The translations under genes were made by a program, and so were the position numbers. A stretch of 64,000 nucleotides of DNA, taken from positions 310,001 through 374,000 of the forward strand of contig NZ_LZYB01000001.1 in assembly GCF_001677335.1 (NCBI RefSeq), written 5' to 3'. Below, one piece after another: positions 1 through 10,229 of this stretch. Source of the stretch: Erythrobacter dokdonensis DSW-74. GTDB lineage: Bacteria; Pseudomonadota; Alphaproteobacteria; Sphingomonadales; Sphingomonadaceae. The notes beneath the pieces are model-generated. The model was not told where the DNA came from. It was given only the letters and a program-made list of their open reading frames with translations, and did not search any database. Numbering within the stretch: position 1 is the stretch's first letter; every line of letters starts with the position of its first letter.

Positions 1-487
1 CGATGCCTTCAGCCGCACCAATGTCGATTATGTCTATGCCGTGGGCGATGTGACCGACCGCGTACAGCTGACACCTGTGGCGATCCGCGAAGGGCAGGCC
101 TTTGCCGATTCCGTGTTCGGCGGGGTGGAGCCCTATGCGGTCGATCATTCCTGCGTGCCCAGCGCGGTGTTCAGCCACCCTCCGATCGCCGCCGTGGGCA
201 TGACCGAAGGCGAAGCGCGCAACCGGCTTGGCAGCGTCAAGGTCTACCAGGCCGATTTCCGCCCGATGAAGAACGTGGTCGCGGCCCGCAACGAACGCAG
301 CCTCTACAAGATGGTGGTCGATGCCGCGAACGACCGGATCGTTGGCATCCACATGATCGGCCCCGAAGCGCCCGAGATCATGCAGGCCGCCGCGATCGCG
401 GTGAAAGCCGGCCTGACCAAGGCCGATTTCGACGCCACGGTCGCCATCCACCCGACGATGGCCGAAGAACTGGTGCTGTTCAAATGA
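1..487 (+). CDS. gor: glutathione-disulfide reductase, C-terminal part
   Basis: Last 161 codons of an NADPH-dependent glutathione reductase, which regenerates reduced glutathione in the cytoplasm. The window opens inside the gene (frame 2), so the redox-active Cys pair lies outside. Visible are the second FAD-contacting segment (AVGDVTDRVQLTPVAI), the dimerisation domain beginning SHPPIAAVGMTE, and the carboxy-terminal HPTMAEELV, whose His is the active-site base contributed by the partner subunit in this family. Dihydrolipoamide dehydrogenase and mercuric reductase share the fold, but the spacing and the short tail after HPTMAEEL fit glutathione reductase best. The stop overlaps the next start (ATGA), so the following SDR is probably cotranscribed. 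Confidence 0.9.
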   Translation, partial: DAFSRTNVDYVYAVGDVTDRVQLTPVAIREGQAFADSVFGGVEPYAVDHSCVPSAVFSHPPIAAVGMTEGEARNRLGSVKVYQADFRPMKNVVAARNERSLYKMVVDAANDRIVGIHMIGPEAPEIMQAAAIAVKAGLTKADFDATVAIHPTMAEELVLFK

Positions 488-1206
488 ACGTCGCCGGCAA
501 GACCGTGCTGCTGACCGGCGGCAGCGCCGGGATCGGGCGCGAGATCGCACGGCAGCTCAAGGCCAAGGGCGCCGAGGTTATCCTCACCGGACGCGATCCC
601 GACCGGCTGGCGGCGATGGCGGCGGAGGGTTTTGAAACCCTCTCCGCCGATCTCTCGAACGCAGCCGGGGTCGATGCACTGGTGGCGGCGCTGGAGGATC
701 GTCCGGTCGATATCCTCATCAACAATGCCGGGCTGGGCGTTGCGCATGATGTGCGGGGTGGCCTGCCCGATCCCGATGCAGCGGACGGGTGTTTCTATGC
801 CAACCTCTCGGCACCGGTGCGTCTCACCACCGCGCTGCTGCCGCGCCTGCGCGCCCGGCCGCAAGCGGCGATCATCAACGTGACGAGCGGGCTCGCTATC
901 GCGCCCAACACAGCGAGCTCGGTCTATTGCGCCAGCAAGGCGGGCCTTAGAAGCTTCACCATGTCGTTGCGCGCCCAGCTGAAGGGCGAGCCGATCCGGG
1001 TGATCGAAGCCTTGCCGCCGGTGGTCGACACCCAGATGACCGCTGACCGCGACATGTCCAAGATGCCGCCGCAGGAATGTGCGCGGCAGATCATCGCCGC
1101 ACTGGAACAGGGCCGCGACGAGGCCAATGTCGGCATGGTGAAGCTGCTGCGTGCAGTCTACTCGCTCTCGCCGGCACTGGCGCGCAAGGTCATGATCAGG
1201 TTCTAG
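484..1206 (+). CDS. SDR family oxidoreductase
   Basis: A 240-residue classical short-chain dehydrogenase/reductase. The Rossmann glycine motif TGGSAGIG lies near residues 11-18, the NNAG motif follows near residue 80, and the catalytic Ser...YxxxK is seen as SVYCASKAG. Substrate cannot be predicted; the carboxy-terminal part (methionine-rich TADRDMSKMPPQE segment and a hydrophobic tail) resembles DltE/SadH-like SDRs that reduce carbonyls on lipids or sugars. The ATG overlaps the glutathione reductase stop (ATGA), so the two are translationally coupled. The 3' end overlaps the stop of the convergent FAD oxidoreductase by four bases. Confidence 0.85.
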   Translation: MNVAGKTVLLTGGSAGIGREIARQLKAKGAEVILTGRDPDRLAAMAAEGFETLSADLSNAAGVDALVAALEDRPVDILINNAGLGVAHDVRGGLPDPDAADGCFYANLSAPVRLTTALLPRLRARPQAAIINVTSGLAIAPNTASSVYCASKAGLRSFTMSLRAQLKGEPIRVIEALPPVVDTQMTADRDMSKMPPQECARQIIAALEQGRDEANVGMVKLLRAVYSLSPALARKVMIRF

Positions 1207-2306
1207 GCGCCGAGCCTTGCCGGGGCGAAATCCGCGGCGGTAAGACCTGCCGCCACGCAATCTTCGGGGAAGGGCTGGCCGACCACGACGCTTTCGGCAA
1301 TGCGCGAAAGGGCGGGTGCGGTCTGGAACCCATAGCCCCCTTGCCCCGCGCACCAGAAGAACCCGCTTGCGCCTGCCGCCTCGCCGATGACCGGCAATTC
1401 GTCCGGCGCAAAGCTCCTGAGGCCCGCCCAGCTATGGCTGATGCGGCGGATTGCCAGCGTGGTTGCCTTTTCGACGCGGTCGGCGGCGATGGCGATGTCG
1501 AGTTCCTCGGGCGCGGCATCGCACGGTTCCGACGGGGTCTGGTCCATCGACGAGGCGAGCAATTGCCCGCGACCCTCGGGCAGCAGGTAGAAGCCTTCGC
1601 CCGCAGTCTTGGTGAAGGGCCAGCCGCGCACATCCTCGCCCTCCGGCGCGGCGAAGCTGATGACCGTGCGGCGGCGCGGCTGGAGACCGACGGGAGCCAC
1701 ACCGGCCAGCTGCGCGATATCGTCCGCCCATGCGCCGGCTGCGTTGACGAGGATCTGAGCCGTGTAGTTGACCCCGCCCGCCTCGACCCGCCAGCGGTCT
1801 CCTTCGCGGGCAATCGCGCTGACCCGCGCCGAGGTGACCAGTTCGCCGCCGTCAGCGCGCAGGCTTGCCGCATGGGCCTGCAGCATCGCGTCGGTATCGA
1901 GCTTGAGCGAGCCGTGATCGACCAGCGCCGCCGCGCAGGCGTCCGGCCTCAGCACGGGCATCATTTCCAGCGCCTCGTCCGGGCCAATCCGCGTGGTGTC
2001 GCAGCCGAATGCGCGGTGCACGTCCTCCAGCGCATCGAGCGCCCCGATCTGCGCGGCGCTGGCGATATGCAGTGCGGGATGCACCGTGCCATGCCGGGCA
2101 AGCTCCGCCATGCTCAGCGCCGTCAGCGTGCGCACGCGGGTTTCGCCAAGGCCGAAATGCGCAAAGGCGACCGAGCGGCCCGAGGCGTGGTAACCGGGCG
2201 CGCTCTCGCCCTCCAGCACCACCACGCGCCCGTGCCGCGCCAGCCTTGCAGCCAGCGAAAGGCCCGCGACCCCGCCGCCGATTACCAGCATGTCTGCTTG
2301 CCGCAT
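1203..2306 (-). CDS. FAD-dependent oxidoreductase (DadA / glycine-oxidase family)
   Basis: A 367-residue flavoprotein of the D-amino-acid/glycine oxidase (DAO) superfamily. The FAD-binding dinucleotide motif VIGGGVAGLSLAARLA is at the amino terminus, and the carboxy-terminal FAD motif is seen near GAGGYGFQ-type residues (AGQGGYGFQTAP). Such enzymes oxidise amino or hydroxy acids; no specific substrate is readable here. Start: I use the ATG at 2306, preceded by GGAAAGGA at good distance; an in-frame GTG at 2342 has no ribosome site. It is divergent from pccB and convergent with the SDR, so it is a single-gene transcription unit. Confidence 0.85.
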   Translation of the reverse strand: MRQADMLVIGGGVAGLSLAARLARHGRVVVLEGESAPGYHASGRSVAFAHFGLGETRVRTLTALSMAELARHGTVHPALHIASAAQIGALDALEDVHRAFGCDTTRIGPDEALEMMPVLRPDACAAALVDHGSLKLDTDAMLQAHAASLRADGGELVTSARVSAIAREGDRWRVEAGGVNYTAQILVNAAGAWADDIAQLAGVAPVGLQPRRRTVISFAAPEGEDVRGWPFTKTAGEGFYLLPEGRGQLLASSMDQTPSEPCDAAPEELDIAIAADRVEKATTLAIRRISHSWAGLRSFAPDELPVIGEAAGASGFFWCAGQGGYGFQTAPALSRIAESVVVGQPFPEDCVAAGLTAADFAPARLGA

Positions 2307-2404
2307 CCCGATCCTTTCCGCGCCGCCCGCCAATTTTGCCACGTTGACGCTTGGGGCTGGCTAAGGCAACGACCTTGGCAATTGCAAATGAGAGGGGATG
2401 CCCG

Positions 2405-3937
2405 TTGTCCGCCAATATCGCCGAAATGGAACGCCGCCGCGAAGCCGCCCGCATGGGCGGCGGCCAGAAGCGCATCGACGCCCAGCACGCCAAGGGAAAG
2501 CTGACCGCGCGCGAACGGCTCGACGTGCTGCTCGACGAAGGCAGCTTCGAGGAGCTCGATACCTATGTCGAACACGACTGCATGGATTTCGGCATGGAGA
2601 CCCAGCGCATCCCCGGTGACGGGGTGGTGACGGGTTCGGGCACAATCAATGGGCGGCTGGTCTATGTCTTCAGCCAGGACTTCACCGTGTTCGGCGGGTC
2701 GCTGTCGAAACGCCATGCCGAGAAGATCTGCAAGGTGATGGACACCGCGATGAAGGTCGGCGCGCCGGTCATCGGCCTCAACGATTCGGGCGGCGCGCGG
2801 ATTCAGGAAGGCGTGGCGAGCCTTGGCGGATATGCCGAGGTGTTCCAGCGCAACGTGCTCGCATCCGGCGTGGTGCCACAGATCAGCCTCATCATGGGGC
2901 CGTGCGCGGGCGGGGCGGTATACTCGCCTGCCATGACCGACTTCATCTTCATGGTGAAGGATTCGAGCTACATGTTCGTCACCGGCCCCGATGTGGTGAA
3001 GACCGTCACCAACGAGGTCGTGACGCAGGAAGAACTGGGCGGGGCGATCACCCACACCACCAAGACCAGCGTGGCGGACTTGGCCTACGAAAACGATGTC
3101 GAGGCCCTGCTGGCGACCCGGCGCTTCATGGACTTCCTGCCGCTGTCGAACCGCGAGGAGGTGCCGACGCTGCCAACCAGCGATCCGTGGGACCGCTTAG
3201 AAAACTCCCTCGACACGCTGATCCCCGACAACGCCAACCAGCCCTATGACATGCACGAGGTGATCACCAAGGTGCTGGACGAGGGCGATTTCTTCGAGAT
3301 CCAGCCGGCCCACGCCGCCAACATCATCTGCGGTTTCGGCCGGGTGGAGGGCCGCACCGTGGGGGTGGTGGCGAACCAGCCGATGGTGCTGGCGGGCGTG
3401 CTCGACATCAATTCCTCCAAGAAGGCCGCGCGCTTCGTGCGGTTCTGCGATGCGTTTGAAATCCCGATCGTGACCTTTGTCGACGTCCCCGGCTTCCTCC
3501 CCGGCACCGCGCAGGAACTGGGCGGGATCATCAAGCACGGCGCGAAGCTGCTCTTCGCCTATGCCGAGGCGACCGTGCCCAAGATCACCGTCATCACCCG
3601 CAAGGCTTATGGCGGGGCCTATGACGTGATGGCATCAAAGCACCTGCGCGGCGATTTGAACTACGCCTGGCCCACGGCGGAAATCGCGGTGATGGGCGCG
3701 AAGGGCGCGGTGGAGATCATCTTCCGCTCCGAAAAGGACGACCCCGCCAAGATCGCGGAGCGCACGAAGGAATACGAAGACCGCTTCGCCAACCCCTTCG
3801 TCGCGGCGCAGCGCGGCTATATCGACGAGGTGATCCACCCGCACTCGACCCGCCGCCGGATTGCGCTGGGGCTACGCAAGCTGCGGACGAAGCAGTTGGA
3901 GAACCCGTGGAAGAAGCATGACAATATTCCGCTTTAA
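2405..3937 (+). CDS. pccB: propionyl-CoA carboxylase beta chain (carboxyltransferase)
   Basis: Carboxyltransferase subunit of a biotin-dependent acyl-CoA carboxylase; with the alpha subunit at 11.1 kb it converts propionyl-CoA to (S)-methylmalonyl-CoA. Crotonase-fold motifs are clear: [31 protein letters not shown] in the first half and [25 protein letters not shown] in the second, which are the oxyanion-hole regions of the family. From a TTG at 2405 the protein is 510 residues and starts [19 protein letters not shown], matching the usual PccB start; AGAGGGG stands seven bases upstream. An upstream in-frame ATG at 2351 would add an unrelated 18-residue tail. Epimerase and mutase genes of the same pathway follow within 4 kb. 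Confidence 0.93.
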   Translation: MSANIAEMERRREAARMGGGQKRIDAQHAKGKLTARERLDVLLDEGSFEELDTYVEHDCMDFGMETQRIPGDGVVTGSGTINGRLVYVFSQDFTVFGGSLSKRHAEKICKVMDTAMKVGAPVIGLNDSGGARIQEGVASLGGYAEVFQRNVLASGVVPQISLIMGPCAGGAVYSPAMTDFIFMVKDSSYMFVTGPDVVKTVTNEVVTQEELGGAITHTTKTSVADLAYENDVEALLATRRFMDFLPLSNREEVPTLPTSDPWDRLENSLDTLIPDNANQPYDMHEVITKVLDEGDFFEIQPAHAANIICGFGRVEGRTVGVVANQPMVLAGVLDINSSKKAARFVRFCDAFEIPIVTFVDVPGFLPGTAQELGGIIKHGAKLLFAYAEATVPKITVITRKAYGGAYDVMASKHLRGDLNYAWPTAEIAVMGAKGAVEIIFRSEKDDPAKIAERTKEYEDRFANPFVAAQRGYIDEVIHPHSTRRRIALGLRKLRTKQLENPWKKHDNIPL

Positions 3938-4310
3938 GGCGCTCCTTGGCGCGCTCGCATTCTTAGGTTCACCTCTTCAAGCGCAAGAGGGGGTGAGAGC
4001 CGATAGGATACTGTCCACCAACTCATTGCATGAGCGGTGCGCAGCATCAGAGGCCACCGAAGATGGCCGATTGATGATCGGGTATTGTCTCGGTGCCATC
4101 ACCGGCATCGCTGACGCTGCGATGACGCTCAATGCCGTGCTGACCGGCAAGCAAACAATTTGTCTGTCCAAAGATGTGACCGCAGACGAGATGAGGTTGC
4201 AGTTTCTCGTGTTCGTTGAACGACGTCCTGATGCGATGAGCCTACCGGCAGCGACAGTTGTCATTGCAGTCCTTCAATCCAGTTATCCATGCAAGGCAGG
4301 AAACTCATGA
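3918..4310 (+). CDS. exported Rap1a/Tai-family-like protein
   Basis: A 130-residue protein with a clear signal peptide ([19 protein letters not shown]) and a small Cys-bearing domain of the pattern C...[14 protein letters not shown]...[11 protein letters not shown]...FVERRPD...[10 protein letters not shown]. That pattern is typical of the Rap1a/Tai domain, known from periplasmic immunity proteins against type VI amidase effectors but also widespread in orphan exported proteins. I see no type VI genes here, so an immunity role is not supported. The start lies inside the end of pccB (20 bp overlap in another frame), so it is translationally coupled to it. Base composition is lower in GC than its neighbours, suggesting acquisition or relaxed selection. 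Confidence 0.75.
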   Translation: MTIFRFKALLGALAFLGSPLQAQEGVRADRILSTNSLHERCAASEATEDGRLMIGYCLGAITGIADAAMTLNAVLTGKQTICLSKDVTADEMRLQFLVFVERRPDAMSLPAATVVIAVLQSSYPCKAGNS

Positions 4311-4372
4311 ACCTCGGCCGCCTCAACCACATCGCCAGCCCCACCCTCAAAAGGACCAACCAATGCACATAG
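4307..4372 (+). pseudogene. vestigial second copy of the epimerase gene start
   Basis: A 21-codon frame beginning [12 protein letters not shown] and ending in TAG. Its first ten codons are almost the same as the start of the real methylmalonyl-CoA epimerase at 4763 (MKLGRLNHIGVATP): 25 of 30 bases agree by eye, then similarity stops. The ATG overlaps the stop of the preceding exported protein (ATGA). It looks like the remnant of a duplication or the old start of the epimerase gene, separated from its body by the following hypothetical gene. It is probably not a functional peptide, though translation of it could couple the genes around it. Confidence 0.5.
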
Positions 4373-4743
4373 GAGAAGCCAGCAAGAAGGAAGGCCTGTT
4401 CGCCAAGAGCTACGCGGCCCTCGTCACCGTGGTGTGGGACGGGGAGGAATACTACCTCTCCGAACTCTCGCAGGCGGGCGGGGCGCTGATGCAGTGGAAA
4501 CAGCAGCGCGGCGACAAGGCGAAGACGGTGTTCTTCACCGTCGTCTGCGATCCGGCCAGCCTCGAGGATGCGCGGCATATCCTCACCTCGATCTTCGAGC
4601 ACACGCCGCAGATGGTCGACCTTGCGAGATCGACGCAGATATCGGTCCAGATGATCGACGGCTCGGGTGCCGACGAGCAGGATGCGGACGCCGCCGCGAT
4701 CATGGATGCTGAGCCCGCGCTGCTCGCCGAATTCTCAATCTGA
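4363..4743 (+). CDS. hypothetical protein in the propionate cluster
   Basis: A 126-residue soluble protein that I do not recognise. It starts MHIGEASKKEGLFAKSY, preceded by AAAAGGA at good distance, and ends in an acidic Asp/Ala-rich tail (GADEQDADAAAIMDAEP). No signal peptide or membrane segment. The predicted pattern is strand-helix-strand (ALVTVVWDGEEYYLSE, KTVFFTVVCDP, STQISVQMID), suggesting a compact alpha/beta domain of roughly 100 residues. The start overlaps the end of the vestigial epimerase frame; it sits 19 bases before the true epimerase start and is presumably cotranscribed with it. Confidence 0.6.
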   Translation: MHIGEASKKEGLFAKSYAALVTVVWDGEEYYLSELSQAGGALMQWKQQRGDKAKTVFFTVVCDPASLEDARHILTSIFEHTPQMVDLARSTQISVQMIDGSGADEQDADAAAIMDAEPALLAEFSI

Positions 4744-4762
4744 AGGACGGGATACGAACACG

Positions 4763-5212
4763 ATGAAACTCGGCCGCTTGAACCACATCGGGGTCGCCAC
4801 GCCCTCCATCGCGGACTCGATCGCGTTCTACCGCGACGTCATGGGCGCGACCAAGATCCACACGCCTTTCGACCTTGAAGAGCAGGGCGTAAAGGTCTGT
4901 TTCGTCGATACGCCCGGCGAGAACGGCACGAACGGCACCCAGATCGAGCTGATCGAGCCGCTGGGGGAGAACTCCACGCTTGCAGGCTTCCTCGCCAAGA
5001 ACCCCTTGGGCGGGCAGCATCACCTGTGCTTCGAAGTGCCCGACATCGATGAAGCGCGCAGCGAGTTCGAGGCGCTCGGCAAGCGCATCCTCGGCCCCAC
5101 CCGCATCGGTGCGCACGGCACCCCTATCTTTTTCGTCCATCCCAAGGACATGGGCGGCATGCTTACCGAGATCATGGAGACCCCGCGCGAAGGCGCGCAC
5201 TGGTCGAACTGA
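4763..5212 (+). CDS. mce: methylmalonyl-CoA epimerase
   Basis: A 149-residue vicinal-oxygen-chelate (glyoxalase fold) enzyme that interconverts (S)- and (R)-methylmalonyl-CoA, the step between propionyl-CoA carboxylase and the mutase. Metal-ligand segments expected for the family are visible: LNHIGVATPS (His), QIELIEP (Glu), GGQHHLCFEV (His) and GGMLTEIME (Glu). The length fits the family. Start is the ATG preceded by GGACGGGATACGAAC. The context with pccB upstream and the mutase downstream makes the assignment firm; a generic VOC lactoylglutathione lyase is the only alternative. Confidence 0.92.
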   Translation: MKLGRLNHIGVATPSIADSIAFYRDVMGATKIHTPFDLEEQGVKVCFVDTPGENGTNGTQIELIEPLGENSTLAGFLAKNPLGGQHHLCFEVPDIDEARSEFEALGKRILGPTRIGAHGTPIFFVHPKDMGGMLTEIMETPREGAHWSN

Positions 5213-5234
5213 CACACCTCACCCGGAGAGAAGA

Positions 5235-6020
5235 ATGTCCTACGAAACCATCCGCGTTGACCGCGAAGGCCCGCTGCTCACCATCACCTTGAACCGCCCC
5301 GAGCGATTGAACGCCATGCCGCCGCAGATGGCGGACGAGCTGGGGCAGGCGTTCTATGACCTGGGCGATGCGCGCGCGGTGCTGATTACGGGCGAGGGCA
5401 AGGGCTTCTGTTCGGGCGCGGACTTGTCGGCGCGCGGTTCCGGCTCGGCGCTCGGCGGCAAGGGCGGCAGCCATGAGGCGTTGATCAACCATTACAACCC
5501 CGCGGTCAGCCAGCTGATCCGCGCGCAGGTGCCGGTGATCTGCGCGGTCAACGGCCCGGCGGCGGGCGTCGGGTGCAGCCTCGCGCTGGCGGCAGACTTC
5601 ACCATCGCGGCCAAGAGCGCCTATTTCCTTCAGGCCTTCGTCAATATCGGCCTCGTGCCCGACGGCGGCTCGACCTGGCTGCTCATCCGCGCCATCGGCC
5701 GCGCGCGCGCCACCCGCATGATGATGCTGGGCGAGAAGATTTCGGGTAGCCAAGCCGAGGAATGGGGTCTCGTCTACAAGTGCGTCGAGGATGCCGACCT
5801 GATGACCGAAGCCCGCGCGCTGGCCGAGAAGCTCGCCAACGGCCCGACGGTCGCCTACTCGACGATGAAGCGCAACATCGCCACCGCGCTCGACCAGAAC
5901 CTGCAGATGGTGCTGCTCGCCGAAGCCGAGGGCCAGCGCATCGCCGGCGCCACCAAGGACGCGATGGAGGGCGGCATGGCCTTCCTCCAGAAGCGGAAAG
6001 CCGAGTTCAAGGGGCACTAA
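5235..6020 (+). CDS. enoyl-CoA hydratase/isomerase family protein (PaaG-like)
   Basis: A 261-residue crotonase-family enzyme acting on acyl-CoA thioesters. The two oxyanion-hole motifs are seen: GKGFCSGADLSARG and VNGPAAGVGCSLALAADF, followed by the NIGLVPDGGSTWLL segment that carries an Asp and resembles PaaG-type isomerases. Such enzymes hydrate enoyl-CoAs or isomerise double bonds; a substrate in branched- or odd-chain acyl-CoA degradation feeding propionyl-CoA is a reasonable inference from the neighbours. Start is the ATG after GGAGAGAAGA, 22 bases after the epimerase stop. Confidence 0.85.
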   Translation: MSYETIRVDREGPLLTITLNRPERLNAMPPQMADELGQAFYDLGDARAVLITGEGKGFCSGADLSARGSGSALGGKGGSHEALINHYNPAVSQLIRAQVPVICAVNGPAAGVGCSLALAADFTIAAKSAYFLQAFVNIGLVPDGGSTWLLIRAIGRARATRMMMLGEKISGSQAEEWGLVYKCVEDADLMTEARALAEKLANGPTVAYSTMKRNIATALDQNLQMVLLAEAEGQRIAGATKDAMEGGMAFLQKRKAEFKGH

Positions 6021-6024
6021 AACC

Positions 6025-6111
6025 CTCCGTCTCCGTTTCTACCGGACGGAGTATAAAGCGCGCAGTCGAGATGCCGGAGCGCGGTGTCTCGACTTCGCTC
6101 GACACGAACGG
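6025..6111. repeat. REP-like intergenic hairpins before the mutase gene
   Basis: The gap between the hydratase and the mutase holds two short inverted repeats. First, CTCCGTC at 6025-6031 pairs with GACGGAG at 6045-6051, which may serve as a weak terminator or attenuator. Second, GTCGAGA at 6065-6071 pairs with TCTCGAC at 6087-6093, inside the element GTCTCGACTTCGCTCGACAC that is familiar as a dispersed repeat in sphingomonad genomes. No gene is visible in the gap. Confidence 0.6.
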
Positions 6112-6125
6112 TTAAAGGCCGAGAC

Positions 6126-8275
<2,150 letters not shown>

Positions 8276-8279
<4 letters not shown>

Positions 8280-8674
8280 GAAGGCTTGCCGTTTCAGTTG
8301 TCGCCTTCACGGCATCGCTCTCGGCAGTGCAGGCCAATGCTTGCCGAATACCTGTGCCTAGCGCGATGTTCGACATAGGTGACGTCGTCGTGATCGGAGA
8401 GGCACGTTGTCTTGAAGTGCAGGGTAAATGCCAGCTGATGGCACATTCGGTTCTGAAGGGACGGGAATTGTTGGCTGAGACCGAAATCGAGGTTTCAGTC
8501 TATGTTCCTCCCGAGCCACCGGTGGCGAACGGCGTTAGGGCCGCACCCAATTGCATACCTTACTTTGTGCCCCGGCATGAGCGAGCGGCAGGACGATTTT
8601 TTCTGAAGCTTCGCGAGGATGGTTCACTTTTCGTCATGTACCGAATCGATGAGATCGATGAGGCGGCGACATAA
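8276..8674 (+). CDS. small exported protein of unknown function (copy 1)
   Basis: A 132-residue protein with a signal peptide ([19 protein letters not shown]) and a mature part beginning with Cys. It contains four Cys in the mature chain and a carboxy-terminal block [20 protein letters not shown]. The GTG start overlaps the mutase stop (GTGA), so it is coupled to it. The same layout (GTG overlapping a stop, signal peptide ending in Cys, an NC..PY.V....G.F.LK block) recurs in the gene at 9798, so the two appear to be distant paralogues. I do not recognise the family; location should be periplasm. Its GC content is visibly lower than that of the mutase. Confidence 0.65.
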
Positions 8675-8684
8675 GGTTCATCTC

Positions 8685-8780
8685 CTCCGTTCGCCCTGAG
8701 CTTGTCGAAGGGCTGCATTTCCTTTTATCGGCGGTATGAAGATGAAGGGCTGGGCTTCGACAAGCTCAGCCCGAACGGAG
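8685..8780. repeat. inverted pair of REP-like hairpin elements
   Basis: Two inverted copies of a roughly 29-base element with core TGAGCTTGTCGAAG: 8685-8714 on the plus strand and 8752-8780 on the minus strand. Each can fold on itself: GCCCT...AGGGC in the first copy, GGGCT...AGCCC in the second, so the stem bases are exchanged in a compensatory way while the loop is unchanged. Both end in CTCCGTTCG outer sequence. The second copy ends in CGGAG, which is the only Shine-Dalgarno-like sequence before bioB. This core is a common dispersed repeat in sphingomonads. Confidence 0.8.
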
Positions 8781-8790
8781 TTTTGAACGC

Positions 8791-9801
8791 TTGACCCACC
8801 CCCGCACCGACTGGACCCGCGAAGAGATCGCGGCCCTCTTCGACCTGCCCTTCACCGAACTGCTCTTCCAGGCCGCCTCTGTCCACCGCGCCTACCACCC
8901 CGCGACCGAAGTCCAGCTGTGCACCCTGCTCAGCATCAAGACCGGCGGTTGCCCGGAGGATTGCGGCTATTGCTCGCAGTCGGTTCATGCCGACAGCGGC
9001 GTCGAGGCGACCAAGTTGATGGACGTGCAGTCCGTGCTCCAGCGCGCGGCGCAGGCCAAGGATGCAGGCTCGCAGCGCTTCTGCATGGGCGCGGCATGGC
9101 GCAATCCCAAGGATCGCGACATGCCCGCGATTGTCGAGATCGTGAAGGGCGTGTCCGCCATGGGGCTCGAGACCTGCATGACGCTGGGGATGCTCGAACC
9201 GCATCAGGCGGAGATGCTCGCGGAAGCGGGGCTCGATTACTACAACCACAATATCGACAGCTCGCCCGAATATTACGAGCGGGTCATCTCCACCCGCGAT
9301 TTCCAGTGCCGCTTGGATACGCTCGATCACGTGCGCAAGGCGGGGATCAATGTCTGCTCCGGCGGGATCGTGGGCATGGGCGAGACGCGCGAGGATCGGG
9401 TGGGGTTTGTCCACACGCTTGCCACCCTGCCACAGCATCCCGAGAGCGTGCCGGTCAACGCGCTGGTGCCGGTCAAGGGGACGGTGCTGGGCAACATGCT
9501 GGCCGACACGCCGCTTGCGAAAATCGACGATATCGAGTTCGTCCGCACGGTCGCGGTGGCGCGCATCACCATGCCGCGCTCGATGGTGCGGCTGTCGGCC
9601 GGGCGCGAGTCCATGTCCGAGGCGACGCAGGCGCTGTGCTTCCTTGCAGGCGCGAACTCGATCTTCACCGGCGACAAGCTGCTCACCGCGCCCAATGCGG
9701 GCGACGACAAGGACGGGGCGCTGTTCGCGAAACTGGGTCTGACGGCGCTGAGGGGCGAGGAACCGGCGCGGGCGTGCAAACAGGTGGAACCGGCGGAGTG
9801 A
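8791..9801 (+). CDS. bioB: biotin synthase
   Basis: A 336-residue radical SAM enzyme that inserts sulfur into dethiobiotin in the last step of biotin synthesis. The radical SAM cluster motif CPEDCGYC (Cys54, Cys58, Cys61) is intact, followed by BioB-specific [22 protein letters not shown] and the auxiliary-cluster Arg/Cys segments. Start is a TTG at 8791, the only candidate giving the normal amino terminus ([12 protein letters not shown]); its ribosome site is the terminal CGGAG of the repeat element just upstream. Placement between the mutase and the biotin-dependent carboxylase fits cofactor supply for PccA. No other bio genes are nearby. Confidence 0.95.
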   Translation: MTHPRTDWTREEIAALFDLPFTELLFQAASVHRAYHPATEVQLCTLLSIKTGGCPEDCGYCSQSVHADSGVEATKLMDVQSVLQRAAQAKDAGSQRFCMGAAWRNPKDRDMPAIVEIVKGVSAMGLETCMTLGMLEPHQAEMLAEAGLDYYNHNIDSSPEYYERVISTRDFQCRLDTLDHVRKAGINVCSGGIVGMGETREDRVGFVHTLATLPQHPESVPVNALVPVKGTVLGNMLADTPLAKIDDIEFVRTVAVARITMPRSMVRLSAGRESMSEATQALCFLAGANSIFTGDKLLTAPNAGDDKDGALFAKLGLTALRGEEPARACKQVEPAE

Positions 9802-10229
9802 GAGCAAAAGCTCTTCTTGCGATCGCGACAGCGCTTGTCGCCAACACGGCTCTCGAAACCCCGGTTTATGCCTGCGCAACTCTGTCTCCAGAGGGCTTGA
9901 GGGAGTTCGAGCGATACAAGGCGCGGTATCTTGCCGAGGAGAGCGACAAGCGGATCACCGGAACGTTCTACCTTGAAGAGGAAACCTACGATGAAGAAGA
10001 TAATCGCTGGTGGCGCGTAGGTTATGTCGACGTTGAAACACGCACAGGAACGCGCCGCTACCGGTTCTATCTGCGCGATGTGATCAATTGCGGCTTTCCC
10101 TATTACTATGTGCAGGATGGCGAGCGCGGGACTTTCTACCTCAAGAAGGACGAAGATCCCGATCCTGATGATCTTGAGGACGGGGTGATCGACGACTTCG
10201 CTTTCGTCCACTTCGAGCCGCGCGATTGA
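9798..10229 (+). CDS. small exported protein of unknown function (copy 2)
   Basis: A 143-residue protein with a signal peptide ([21 protein letters not shown]) followed by Cys. The mature part is acidic and rich in Tyr ([20 protein letters not shown]) and holds the block [20 protein letters not shown], which matches the equivalent block of the protein at 8276. The GTG start overlaps the bioB stop (GTGA), the same junction type as copy 1. Probably periplasmic. The family is not recognised. Its stop is followed directly by the ATG of the DUF3445 gene (TGAATG). Confidence 0.65.
   Translation: MRAKALLAIATALVANTALETPVYACATLSPEGLREFERYKARYLAEESDKRITGTFYLEEETYDEEDNRWWRVGYVDVETRTGTRRYRFYLRDVINCGFPYYYVQDGERGTFYLKKDEDPDPDDLEDGVIDDFAFVHFEPRD

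Noticed and set aside
6021..6125. Cobalamin riboswitch before the mutase gene
   Set aside because: The gap is about 100 bases and holds only repeat hairpins; no B12-box sequence is seen.
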